From Physella acuta (lineage: Eukaryota > Mollusca > Gastropoda > Physidae): a stretch of 64,000 nt of DNA. Every line of letters starts with the position of its first letter. Within the stretch, counting starts at the first letter, position 1. Shown piece by piece: positions 46,951 to 58,006 of the stretch. A program made the translations under genes and the position numbers. The stretch spans positions 169,001 through 233,000 of the forward strand of contig NW_026732761.1 in NCBI RefSeq assembly GCF_028476545.1. The letters run 5' to 3'. The notes under the pieces were generated by a model. The model searched no databases. It was not told the DNA's origin and saw only the letters and a program-made list of their open reading frames with translations.

Positions 46951-47268
46951 GTTAGTGGTGGTCACACTATAGAGGTTAGTGGTGGTCACACTTTAGAGGT
47001 TAGTGGTGGTCACACTATAGAGGTTAGTGGTGGTTAGACTATAGAGGTTAGTGGTGGTCACACTATAGAGGTTAGTGGTGGTCACACTATAGAGGTTAGT
47101 GGTGGTCACACTATAGAGGTTAGTGGTGGTCACACTATAGAGGTTAGTGGTGGTCACACTATAGAGGTTAGTGGTGGTCACACTGTAGAGGTTAGTGGTG
47201 GTTAGACTATAGAGGTTAGTGGTGGTCACACTATAGAGGTTAGTGGTGGTTAGACTATAGAGGTTAGT
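46951..47268 (+). repeat. 24-bp donor array after exon 12
   Basis: Thirteen tandem units GTTAGTGGTGGTCACACTAT plus AGAG. Each ends with a copy of exon 12's last 10 bases (CACTATAGAG or a near form) and is followed by GTTAGT. Spacing is exactly 24 nt from the exon end at 46950 to the last copy at 47262. Three units carry GGTTAGACT with an in-frame TAG; the first of these is unit 4. Confidence 0.97.
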
Positions 47269-47333
47269 TTCCATTGAATAGCTTGTACCTAGCCTACAAG
47301 TATTGAATGTGTAATATCTTGTGGATTCTCCAG

Positions 47334-47433
47334 GTAATCAATTGTGTCACAGCCAACCAAGAATGTGTCAAAGATATTGCAGCATCTGAGGTGCTTGGCT
47401 ACCTACTCTTTTCATTACAAAGTGTTCCATCCT
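47334..47433 (+). CDS. DNAJC13: DNAJC13 exon 13
   Basis: The acceptor is GATTCTCCAG ending at 47333, and the donor is GTAAGT at 47434. The 33 codons plus one base read VINCVTANQECVKDIAASEV and LGYLLFSLQSVPS. The VN-VT-NQ-CV-DIA block matches the family. The last base begins a Cys codon completed in exon 14. The sequence from the donor onward (TGTAAGTTCT...TAGTTGTATCA) is the evident parent of the 27/28-bp array that follows, in which the donor has become GTCAGT. Confidence 0.93.
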
Positions 47434-49204
47434 GTAAGTTCTTTATATCTAGTTGTATCATGTCAGTTCTGTGTGTCCAGTTGTATCATGTCAGTTCTGT
47501 GTGTCCAGTTGTATTGTGTCAGTTCTTTGTTCAGTTGTATTGTGTCAGTTCTGTGTGTCCAGTTGTATCATGTCAGTTCTGTGTGTCCAGTTGTATTGTG
47601 TCAGTTCTGTGTGTCCAGTTGTATTGTGTCAGTTCTGTGTGTCCAGTTGTATTGTGTCAGTTCTGTGTGTCCAGTTGTATTATGTCAGTTCTGTGTGTCC
47701 AGTTGTATTGTGTCAGTTCTGTGTGTCCAGTTGTATCATGTCAGTTCTGTGTCCAGTTGTATCATGTCAGTTCTGTGTGTCCAGTTGTATTGTGTCAGTT
47801 CTGTGTGTCCAGTTGTATTGTGTCAGTTCTTTGTCCAGTTGTATCATGTCAGTTCTGTGTGTCCAGTTGTATCATGTCAGTTCTGTGTGTCCAGTTGTAT
47901 TATGTCAGTTCTGTGTGTCCAGTTGTATTGTGTCAGTTCTGTGTGTCCAGTTGTATCATGTCAGTTCTGTGTCCAGTTGTATCATGTCAGTTCTGTGTGT
48001 CCAGTTGTATTGTGTCAGTTCTGTGTGTCCAGTTGTATTGTGTCAGTTCTTTGTCCAGTTGTATCATGTTAGTTCTGTGTGTCCAGTTGTATCATGTCAG
48101 TTCTGTGTGTCCAGTTGTATCATGTCAGTTCTGTGTGTCCAGTTTTATCTTGTCAGTTCTGGTTGTCCAGTTGTATCATGTCAGTTATGTGTGTCCAGTT
48201 GTATTGTGTCAGTTCTGTGTGTCCAGTTGTATCATGTCAGTTCTGTGTGTCCAGTTGTATCATGTCTGTTCTGTGTGTCCAGTTGTATTGTGTCAGTTCT
48301 TTGTCCAGTTGTATCATGTCAGTTCTGTGTGTCCAGTTGTATCATGTCAGTTCTGTGTGTCCAGTTGTATTATGTCAGTTCTGTGTGTCCAGTTGTATTG
48401 TGTCAGTTCTGTGTGTCCAGTTGTATCATGTCAGTTCTGTGTCCAGTTGTATCATGTCAGTTCTGTGTGTCCAGTTGTATTGTGTCAGTTCTGTGTGTCC
48501 AGTTGTATTGTGTCAGTTCTTTGTCCAGTTGTATCATGTCAGTTCTGTGTGTCCAGTTGTATCATGTCAGTTCTGTGTGTCCAGTTGTATCATGTCAGTT
48601 CTGTGTGTCCAGTTGTATTGTGTCAGTTCTGTGTCTCCAGTTGTATCATGTCAGTTCTCTGTGTGTCCAGTTGTATCATGTCAGTTCTCTGTGTGTCCAG
48701 TTGTATCATGTCAGTTCTGTGTGTCCAGTTGTATTATGTCAGTTCTGTGTGTCCAGTTGTATCATGTCAGTTCTGTGTGTCCAGTTGTATTATGTCAGTT
48801 CTGTGTGTCCAGTTGTATCATGTCAGTTCTGTGTGTCCAGTTGTATTGTGTCAGTTCTGTGTGTCCAGTTGTATTGTGTCAGTTCTGTGTGTCCAGTTGT
48901 ATCATGTCAGTTCTGTGTGTCCAGTTGTATCATGTCAGTTCTGTGTGTCCAGTTGTATCATGTCAGTTCTGTCTCCAGTTGTATCATGTCAGTTCTGTGT
49001 GTCCAGTTGTATCATTTCAGTTCTGTGTGTCCAGTTGTATCATGTCAGTTCTGTGTGTCCAGTTGTATCATGTCAGTTCTGTCTCCAGTTGTATCATGTC
49101 AGTTCTGTGTGTCCAGTTGTATCATGTCAGTTCTGTGTGTCCAGTTGTATTGTGTCAGTTATGTGTGTCCAGTTGTATTGTGTCAGTTCTGTGTGTCCAG
49201 TTGT
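47434..49204 (+). repeat. 27/28-bp donor-derived array after exon 13
   Basis: About 64 units of TTGTATCATGTCAGTTCTGT plus GTGTCCAG; TTGTATTGTG is common and TGT or GTGT deletions give shorter units. The intron start TGTAAGTTCTTTATATCTAG aligns with TGTCAGTTCTGTGTGTCCAG, so the parent is the donor region with GTAAGT changed to GTCAGT. Confidence 0.95.
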
Positions 49205-50490
49205 ATCATGTCATGTTACCTGCTATGTCCTAAGCCCAGTTGTAACATGTCATGTTACCTGCTATGTCCTAAGCCCAGTTGTATCATGTCATGTTACCTG
49301 CTATGTCCTAAGCCCAGTTGTATCATGTCATGTTACCTGCTATGTCCTAAGCCCACTTGTATCATGTCATGTTACCTGCTAGTCCTAAGCCCAGTTGTAT
49401 CATGTCATGTTACCTGCTATGTCCTAAGCCCACTTGTATTATGTCATGTTACCTGCTATGTCCTAAGCCCAGTTGTATCATGTCATGTTACCTGCTATGT
49501 CCTAAGCCCACTTGTATCATGTCATGTTACCTGCTATGTCCTAAGCCCACTTGTATCATGTCATGTTACCTGCTATGTCCTAAGCCCACTTGTATCATGT
49601 CATGTTACCTGCTATGTCCTAAGCCCAGTTGTATCATGTCATGTTACCTGCTATGTCCTAAGCCCACTTGTATCATGTCATGTTACCTGCTATGTCCTAA
49701 GCCCAGTTGTATCATGTCATGTTACCTGCTATATCCTCAGCCCACTTGTATCATGTCATGTTACCTGCTATGTCCTGAGCCCAGTTGTATCATGTCATGT
49801 TACCTGCTATATCCTAAGCCCACTTGTATCATGTCATGTTACCTGCTATGTCCTGAGCCCAGTTGTATCATGTCATGTTACCTGCTATGTCCTAAGCCCA
49901 GTTGTATCATGTCATGTTACCTGCTATGTCCTAAGCCCATTTGTATCATGTCATGTTACCTCCTATATCCTAAGCCCAGTTGTATCATGTCATGTTACCT
50001 CCTATATCCAAAGCCCAGTTGTATCATGTCATGTTACCTCCTATGTTCTAAGCCCTGTTGTATCATGTCATGTTACCTGTTATGTTCTAAGCCCAGTTGT
50101 ATCATGTCATGTTACCTGCTATATCCTAAGCCCAGTTGTATCATGTCATGTTACCTGCTATGTCCTAAGCCCAGTTGTATCATGTCATGTTACCTCCTAT
50201 ATCCTAAGCCCAGTTGTATCATGTCATGTTACCTGCTATGTCCTAAGCCCAGTTGTATCATGTCATGTTACCTCCTATATCCTAAGCCCAGTTGTATCAT
50301 GTCATGTTACCTCCTATATCCTAAGCCCAGTTGTATCATGTCATGTTACCTCCTATGTTCTAAGCCCTGTTGTATCATGTCATGTTACCTGTTATGTTCT
50401 AAGCCCAGTTGTATCATGTCATGTTACCTGCTATATCCTAAGCCAAGTTGTATCATGTCATGTTACCTGCTATGTTCTAAGCCCTGTTAC
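49205..50490 (+). repeat. 39-bp array derived from the preceding one
   Basis: About 33 units of GCCCAGTTGTATCATGTCAT plus GTTACCTGCTATGTCCTAA. It shares CCAGTTGTATCATGTCA with the 28-bp array and follows it without a gap. It ends about 15 nt before the exon 14 acceptor. Confidence 0.95.
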
Positions 50491-50506
50491 TTGAATGTGT
50501 TTACAG

Positions 50507-50581
50507 GTCGTCTTCTAACATTAGACAGCCTGTTTGCTCTCATGTCCAACACTAAAATTGTCAAGGAAGCCATGACCAAAG
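50507..50581 (+). CDS. DNAJC13: DNAJC13 exon 14
   Basis: The acceptor is GTGTTTACAG ending at 50506, and the donor is GTAATG at 50582. Two bases complete a Cys codon, then 24 codons read RLLTLDSLFALMSNTKIVKE and AMTK, followed by one base of a Gly codon. It aligns with the family block [21 protein letters not shown]. The 31-bp array that follows repeats the exon end plus donor (CCAAAGGTAATGATTGAAC) about 40 times; every copy runs into an in-frame TGA if read through. Confidence 0.93.
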
Positions 50582-51830
50582 GTAATGATTGAACTGTAAC
50601 CAATGGCCAAAGGTAATGATTGAACTCTAACAATGGCCAAAGGTAATGATTGAACTGTAACCAATGGCCAAAGGTAATGATTGAACTCTAACCAATGGCC
50701 AAAGGTAATGATTGAACTCTAACCAATGGCCAAAGGTAATGATTGAACTCTAACCGATGGCCAAAGGTAATGATTGAACTCTAACCAATGGCCAAAGGTA
50801 ATGATTGAACTCTAACCAATGGCCAAAGGTAATGATTGAACTCTAACCAATGGCCAAAGGTAATGATTGAACTCTAACCAATGGCCAAAGGTAATGATTG
50901 AACTGTAACCAATGGCCAAAGGTAATGATTGAACTCTAACAATGGCCAAAGGTAATGATTGAACTGTAACCAATGGCCAAAGGTAATGATTGAACTCTAA
51001 CCAATGGCCAAAGGTAATGATTGAACTCTAACCAATGGCCAAAGGTAATGATTGAACTCTAACCGATGGCCAAAGGTAATGATTGAACTCTAACCAATGG
51101 CCAAAGGTAATGATTGAACTCTAACCAATGGCCAAAGGTAATGATTGAACTCTAACCAATGGCCAAAGGTAATGATTGAACTCTAATCAATGGCCAAAGG
51201 TAATGATTGAACTCTAACCAATGGCCAAAGGTACTGATTGAACTCTAACCAATGGCCAAAGGTACTGATTGAACTCTAACCAATGGCCAAAGGTAATGAT
51301 TGAACTCTAACCAATGGCCAAAGGTAATGATTGAACTCTAACCAATGGCCAAAGGTAATGATTGAACTCTAACCAATGGCCAAAGGTAATGATTGAACTC
51401 TAACCAATGGCCAAAGGTAATGATTGAACTCTAACCAATAGCCAAAGGTAATGATTGAACTCTAACCAATGGCCAAAGGTAATGATTGAACTCTAACCAA
51501 TGGCCAAAGGTAATGATTGAACTCTAACCAATGGCCAAAGGTAATGATTGAACTCTAACCAATGGCCAAAGGTAATGATTGAACTCTAACCAATGGCCAA
51601 AGGTTATGATTGAACTCTAACCAATGGCCAAAGGTAATGATTGAACTCTAACCAATGGCCAAAGGTAATGATTGAACTCTAACCAATGGCCAAAGGTAAT
51701 GATTGAACTCTAACCAATGGCCAAAGGTAATGATTGAACTCTAACCAATGGCCAAAGGTAATGATTGAACTCTAACCAATGGCCAAAGGTACTGATTGAA
51801 TCCTAACCCATTGCCAAAGGTAGTGAGTGA
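50582..51830 (+). repeat. 31-bp donor array after exon 14
   Basis: About 40 copies of GGTAATGATTGAACTCTAAC plus CAATGGCCAAA. The exon end ACCAAAG/GTAATGATTGAAC is the parent junction. A block with two AACTGTAACC and AACTCTAACAATGG variants occurs twice, about 310 bp apart (50582 and 50889), showing segmental duplication. Confidence 0.97.
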
Positions 51831-51836
51831 ATCCAT

Positions 51837-54034
51837 ATATCAAGCCATCACTTCCGTATATCATGTCATCACCTCAATATCATGTCATCACTTCCATATA
51901 TCATGTCATCACTTCCATATATCATCTCACCTCCATATATCATGTCATCACTTCCATATATCATGTCATCACCTCCATATATCATGTCATCACTTCCATA
52001 TATCATGTCATCACTTCCATATATCGTGTCATCACTTCCATATATCGTGTCATCACTTCCATATATCATGTCATCACTTCCATATATCATGTCATCACTT
52101 CCATATATCGTGTCATCACCTCCATATATCATGTCATCACCTCCATATATCATGTCAACACTTCCATATATCATGTCATCACTTCCATATATCATGTCAT
52201 CACTTCCATATATCATGTCATCACCTCCATATATCATGTCATCACTTTCATATATCATGTCATCACTTCCATATATCATGTCATCACCTCCATATATCAT
52301 GCCATCACCTCCATATATCATGTCATCACTTCCATATATCATGTCATCACTTCCATATATCATGTCATCACTTCCATATATCATGTCATCACTTCCATAT
52401 ATCATGTCATCACTTCCATATATCATGTCATCAATTCCATATGTCGTGTCATCACTTCCATATATCATGTCATCACTTCCATATATTGTGTCATCACTTC
52501 CATATATTATGTCATCACTTCCATTTATCAAGTCATCACCTCCATATATCATGTCATCACTTCCATATATCATGTTATCACTTCCATATATTGTTTCATC
52601 ACTTCCATATATAGTGTCATCACTTCCATATATCATGTCATCACCTCCATATATCATGTCATCACCTCCATATATCATGTCATCACTTCCATATATCGTG
52701 TCATCACTTCCATATATCATGTCATCACTTCCATGTATCGTGTCATCACTTCCATATATCATGTCATCACCTCCATATATCATGTCATCACTTCCATATA
52801 TCGTGTCATCACTTACATATATCGTGTCATCACTTCCATATATTGTGTCATCACCTCCATATATCATGTCATCACCTCCATATATCATGTCATCACTTCC
52901 ATATATCATGTCATCACTTCCGTATATCATGTCATCACCTTCGTATATCATGTCATCACTTCCATATATCATGTCATCACTTCCATATATCATGTCATCA
53001 CTTCCATATATCATGTCATCACCTCCATATATCATGTCATCACTTTCATATATCATGTCATCACTTCCATATATCATGTCATCACTTCCATATATCATGT
53101 CATCACCTCCATATATCATGTCATCACTTCCATATATCCTGTCATCACTTCCATATATCATGTCATCACTTCCATATATCATGTCATCACTTCCATATAT
53201 CGTGTCATCACTTCCATATATCGTGTCATCACTTCCATATATCATGTCATCACTTCAATATATTGTGTCATCACTTCCATATATCGTGTCATCACCTACA
53301 TATATCATGTCATCACTTCCATATATCATGTCATCACTTCCATATATCGTTTCATCACTTCCATATATCGTGTCATCACTTCCATATATCGTGTCATCAC
53401 CTCCATATATCATGTCATCACCTCCATATATCATGTCATCACTTCCATATATCATGTCATCACTTCCATATATCATGTCATCACCTCCATATATCATGTC
53501 ATCACCTCCATATATCATGTCATCACTTCCATATATCATGTCATTACCTCCATATATCATGTCATCACCTCCATATATCGTGTCATCACCTCTATATATC
53601 GTGTCATCACTTCCATATATCATGTCATCACCTCCATATATCATGTCATCACTTCCATATATCATGTCATCACCTCCATATATCATTTCATCACTTCCAT
53701 ATATCATGTCATCACCTCCATATATCATGTCATCACCTCCATATATCATGTCATCACTTCCATATATCATGTCATCACTTCCATATATCATGTCATCACC
53801 TCCATATATCATGTCATCACTTCCATATATCATGTCATCACTTCCATATATCATGTCATCACTTCCATATATCATGTCATCACTTCCATATATCGTGTCA
53901 GCGCCTCCATATATCATGTCATCACTTCCATATATCATGTCATCACTTCCATATATCATGTCATCACTTCCATATATCATGTCATCACTTCCATATATCA
54001 TGTCATCACTTCCATATATCATGTCATCACTTCC
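51837..54034 (+). repeat. 21-bp minisatellite in intron 14, ~105 copies
   Basis: Units of ATCACTTCCATATATCATGT plus C, with CACCTCC, ATCGTGTC and ATTGTGTC variants. Seven-codon units without stops give open frames of 250-740 codons on both strands (ITSIYHV, IYGSDDM repeats) that I do not consider genes. Confidence 0.97.
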
Positions 54035-54065
54035 AATTGACCTGTCACTTTACAAATGACCTTTA

Positions 54066-55062
54066 CCTTATGATCACGTTGCTTGATCGACCTACTTGAC
54101 CCTATAAACAGATTACTTGACCTATAACCTTGACCCTATAAACAGATTACTTGACCTATAACTTGACCCTATAAACAGATTACTTGACCTATAACCTTGA
54201 CCCTATAAACAGATTACTTGACCTATAACTTGACCCTATAAACAGATTACTTGACCTATAACCTTGACCCTATAAACAGATTACTTGACCTATAACCTTG
54301 ACCCTATAAACAGATTACTTGACCTATATCTTGACCCTATAAACAGATTACTTGACCTATAACCTTGACCCTATAAACAGATTACTTGACCTATAACTTG
54401 ACCCTATAAACAGATTACTTGACCTATAACTTGACCCTATAAACAGATTACTTGACCTATAACCTTGACCCTATAAACAGATTACTTGACCTATAACCTT
54501 GACCCTATAAACAGATTACTTGACCTATAACTTGACCATATAAACAGATTACTTGACCTATAACCTTGACCCTATAAACAGATTACTTGACCTATAACCT
54601 TGACCCTATAAACAGATTACTTGACCTATAACCTTGACCCTATAAACAGATTACTTGACCTATAAACAGATTACTTGACCTATAACCTTGACCCTATAAA
54701 CAGATTACTTGACCTATAACCTTGACCCTATAAACAGATTACTTGACCTATAACCTTGACCCTATAAACAGATTACTTGACCTATAACCTTGACCCTATA
54801 AACAGATTACTTGACCTATAACCTTGACCCTATAAACAGATTACTTGACCTATAACCTTGACCCTATAAACAGATTACTTGACATATAACTTGACCCTAT
54901 AAACAGATTACTTGACCTATAACCTTGACCCTATAAACAGATTACTTGACCTATAACCTTGACCCTATAAACAGATTACTTGACCTATAACTTGACCCTA
55001 TAAACAGATTACTTGACCTATAACCTTGACCCTATAAACAGATTACTTGACCTTATGAACAG
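54066..55062 (+). repeat. 32/34-bp acceptor-type array before exon 15
   Basis: About 29 units of TTGACCCTATAAACAGATTA plus CTTGACCTATAACC. The acceptor-like AAACAG/ATTACTTGACC aligns with the real GAACAG/GTTGCCTGATC. The array opens at 54066-54101 with a 36-nt copy of the real acceptor region and the first 24 exon 15 bases (31 of 36 identical to 55051-55086). Confidence 0.95.
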
Positions 55063-55263
55063 GTTGCCTGATCTACCTGCTTGACCTTTTCTGCAACTCC
55101 ACCAACCCAGCTGTGAGAGAGAAAACAGCCGAGCTGTTTGCAAAAATGTTGTCTGACAAGTTGGTTGGGCCAAAAGTCAGGATTTTGCTGGCCAAGTTTT
55201 TGCCTTCCATTTTCATGGACGCCATGAGAGATTCACCTGAAGCCGCAGTTCATATGTTTGAAG
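55063..55263 (+). CDS. DNAJC13: DNAJC13 exon 15
   Basis: The acceptor is CCTTATGAACAG ending at 55062, and the donor is GTAGGT at 55264. After two bases, 66 codons read [40 protein letters not shown] and [20 protein letters not shown], followed by FE and one base of Gly. This is the best-conserved exon in the window and secures the gene identity. The upstream array is made of acceptor-like units and starts at 54066 with a decayed copy of this acceptor plus the first 24 exon bases. The downstream array repeats the donor. Confidence 0.96.
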
Positions 55264-55617
55264 GTAGGTTTATATAGAAACCTCTTTCAGGGTAGGTTTT
55301 TACATAACCTGTGTTAAGGTAGGTTTTTATATAAACCTATTTCAAGGTAGGTTTTTACATAAACCTTTTGCTGGGTAGGTTTTTACATAAACCTGTTTAA
55401 TGGTAGGTTTTTACATAAACCTTTTTCTGGGTAGGTTTTTACATAAACCTTTTTCAGGGTAAGTTTTTACATAAACCTATTTCAAGGTAGGTTTTACATA
55501 AACCTTTTTCAGGGTAGGTTTTTACATAAACCTGTTTAAGGGTAGGTTTTTACATAAACCTTTTTCAGGGTAGGTTTTTACATAAACCTTTTTCAGGGTA
55601 GGTTTTTACATAAACCT
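55264..55617 (+). repeat. ~28-bp donor array after exon 15
   Basis: About 12-13 units of GGTAGGTTTTTACATAAACC plus TTTTTCAG. The exon end GAAG/GTAGGTTTATATAGAAACC is the parent. Units also contain CCTTTTTCAG, which looks like an acceptor immediately before the next donor copy. Confidence 0.93.
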
Positions 55618-55665
55618 TTATACCTACATGATTCCACTGTAGCCCCACCCATGTATACAAGAAAT

Positions 55666-57366
55666 TCCGTGCAGCGTCAAAACAACCATTGACAAACAGC
55701 CCCGACATAAAAGCCCCGTCAAATTGATCCCCTCAAAAGGGCCAGTGACAAATGAACCCTGACAAATAGGCTCCCAACATATAGGCTCCAGTCAATTTGG
55801 CTCTCGACAAAACAGCTCCTTTCAATACCACTCCTGACTAATAGGCTACCATAATTTTGGCTTCTGACTAAAAGGCCCCTGTCAATATGGTTTCCATTGA
55901 GACTAAGTCTCCCCAGCGAAACGTCCGCATTGAATATGACACCTGCCAGTGGGATCCCTTCATCAATACTCTTTAGTGTTAGCTTATCAACACTGTTAAG
56001 TAGTACAACTAATGCATCTCTTGTTCGGCAGGTCTTAATGTTTTATTATTATATCTAGTATAAGAAATAGTATGCTTTAAATTTTCAAGGGTCATCTAGC
56101 TATGACCTCCATAAAGAGTCAGTTGTTCCAGCTCAGTGTGTAGGGAGAGAGGTTCACGCTGTACATTCCTACCTGCAGTATGGAGAGAGGTTCACGCTGT
56201 ACATTCCTACCTGCAGTATGGAGAGAGGTTCACGCTGTACATTCCTACCTGCAGTATGGAGAGAGGTTCACGCTGTACATTCCTACCTGCAGTATGGAGA
56301 GAGGTTCACGCTGTACATTCCTACCTGCAGTAGGGAGAGAGGTTCACGCTGTACATTCCTACCTGCAGTATGGAGAGAGGTTCACGCTGTACATTCCTAC
56401 CTGCAGTAGGGAGAGAGGTTCATGCTGTACATTCCTACCTGCAGTATGGAGAGAGGTTCACGCTGTACATTCCTACCTGCAGTATGGAGAGAGGTTCACG
56501 CTGTACATTCCTACCTGCAGTATGGAGAGAGGTTCACGCTGTACATTCCTACCTGCAGTATGGAGAGAGGTTCACGCTGTACATTCCTACCTGCAGTATG
56601 GAGAGAGGTTCATGCTGTACATTCCTACCTGCAGTATGCTTGTAGGTTATCAAAACAAAATGTCTTTATCCTGTAAACATAATGTATATCATACATTTAC
56701 ACTTCCTTGCTCACTTTTAGGCAACAGATCTTTACTGTTGTAAATTACACATTATCAAAATTTTTAAATTGGTGGAATTTAGCTGTTAAGGGCTTGATTT
56801 GTTTGTTTAATTGGGGAGCCGGATGTTTTCCCAAAAGACACTTTCCCGAATGCCGTTTGTCCAAAGGCCGATTTTCCGAATGGACTCTTGCCTGAATGTT
56901 TAGTAAAACATGAAAAAAGATTTGATACAGGCATTTAAAAGAGGTTATAGTGATAGTGGTTTTAGGACAAAATGGTTACTTTTATGCCAATAGTATTAGT
57001 AGTCATATGATTCATTTTGTCTGGAGCCAATATGTCATGAGTCATTTATCGGGAGTAAATGTGTTGTGAGCCCTTTTGTCTGGAGCCCATTTGTGGAGGG
57101 CCTTTATGTTGGGAGCCCATTTGTCGGAAGTCTTTATGTCGGGAGCCCATTTGTCAGGAGCCAATCTGTCCTGAACATATTTCTCTGAAGACAATATGTC
57201 AGGAGTCCATTTGTTGGAAACCTATATGTCACGTGTCACTATGAAGGGAGCCCATTTGACGCGAGCCAATGTTGGGGCCATTTTGACGGGACTATTTTGA
57301 CTGGATTGTTTTGTCGGGGGTCATATTGACTGGACCATTTTGTCTCGGGTCATTTTGACCGTGCAC
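55666..57366. mobile_element. Foldback-type inverted-repeat element, 1.7 kb, with 8-bp target duplication
   Basis: Perfect flanking duplication CAAGAAAT at 55658-55665 and 57367-57374. The outer ends are related in inverted orientation (left GTGCAGCGTCAAAA, right read inward GTGCACGGTCAAAA). The arms, about 55670-55950 and 57010-57366, consist of degenerate ~20-bp subrepeats: GACAAAT-GGCTCCC on the left, and the reverse complement GGGAGCC-ATTTGTC on the right. This arm structure resembles Drosophila foldback elements. The centre holds a 38-bp array and a Y-CCGAA-rich segment. It inserted into the 24-bp array, one unit of which remains on the left. No transposase seen. Confidence 0.7.
56141..56637 (+). 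repeat. 38-bp minisatellite inside the foldback element
   Basis: Thirteen near-identical copies of AGTATGGAGAGAGGTTCACG plus CTGTACATTCCTACCTGC; variants have AGTAGGG or TTCATG. Confidence 0.96.
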
Positions 57367-57850
57367 CAAGAAATGTCCCACCTATGTATACAAGAAATGC
57401 CCCACCTATGTATACAAGAAATGCCCCACCTATGTATACATGGAATGCCCCACCCGCCCATACACAAGAAATGCCCCACCTATGTATACAAGAAATGCCC
57501 CACCTATGTATACATGGAATGCCCCACCCGCCCATACACAAGAAATGCTCCATCCATATACAAAAAATACCCCACCTATGTATACAAGAAATGCCCCACC
57601 TATGTATACAAGAAATGCCCCACCTATGTATACAAGAAATGCCCCACCTATGTATACAAGAAATGCCCCACCTATGTATACAAGAAATGCCCCATCTATG
57701 TGTACAAGAAATGCCCCACCTATGTATACAAGAAATGCCCCACCTATGTATACAAGAAATGCCCCACCTCTGTATACATGGAATGCCCCACCCGCCCATA
57801 CACAAGAAATGCCCCATCCATATACAAAAAATACCCCACCTATGTATACT
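57367..57850 (+). repeat. 24-bp minisatellite before exon 16
   Basis: About 19 units of ATGCCCCACCTATGTATACA plus AGAA, with a longer form holding CCACCCGCCCATACACAAG. One further unit (CCCCACCCATGTATACAAG) lies at 55643-55661 on the far side of the inserted foldback element. It ends within about 20 nt of exon 16's acceptor. Confidence 0.95.
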
Positions 57851-57861
57851 CTCATCAACAG

Positions 57862-57943
57862 GTTCTCATGAAAATCCAGAGCTCATATGGAATGATGACG
57901 CCAGAGAAAAAGTTTGTAACACAGTGAAAAATTTAAGGCAAAA
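57862..57943 (+). CDS. DNAJC13: DNAJC13 exon 16: IWN motif
   Basis: The acceptor is CTCATCAACAG ending at 57861, and the donor is GTAAGT at 57944. Two bases complete Gly, then 26 codons read SHENPELIWNDDAREKVCNT and VKNLRQ, followed by two bases of Lys. HENPELIWND is the most typical IWN motif of RME-8. The 24-bp array upstream ends within about 20 nt of the acceptor but its units do not carry the AG. Confidence 0.95.
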
Positions 57944-58006
57944 GTAAGTTTAGTTTAGTCAGACTTTCATACTTTTACTTCTTTTTTTTTCATATAAAAT
58001 TGTATC

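Noticed and set aside
47307-50592. Long cysteine-rich frames of 240-1,013 codons
   Set aside because: They join true exon 13 or 14 codons to intron repeat readthrough. Real splice sites and family alignment place the exon ends at 47433 and 50507-50581.
51796-54099. Open frames of 250-740 codons (HISCHHF, ITSIYHV, IYGSDDM repeats)
   Set aside because: Translation of the 21-bp minisatellite in several frames and both strands.
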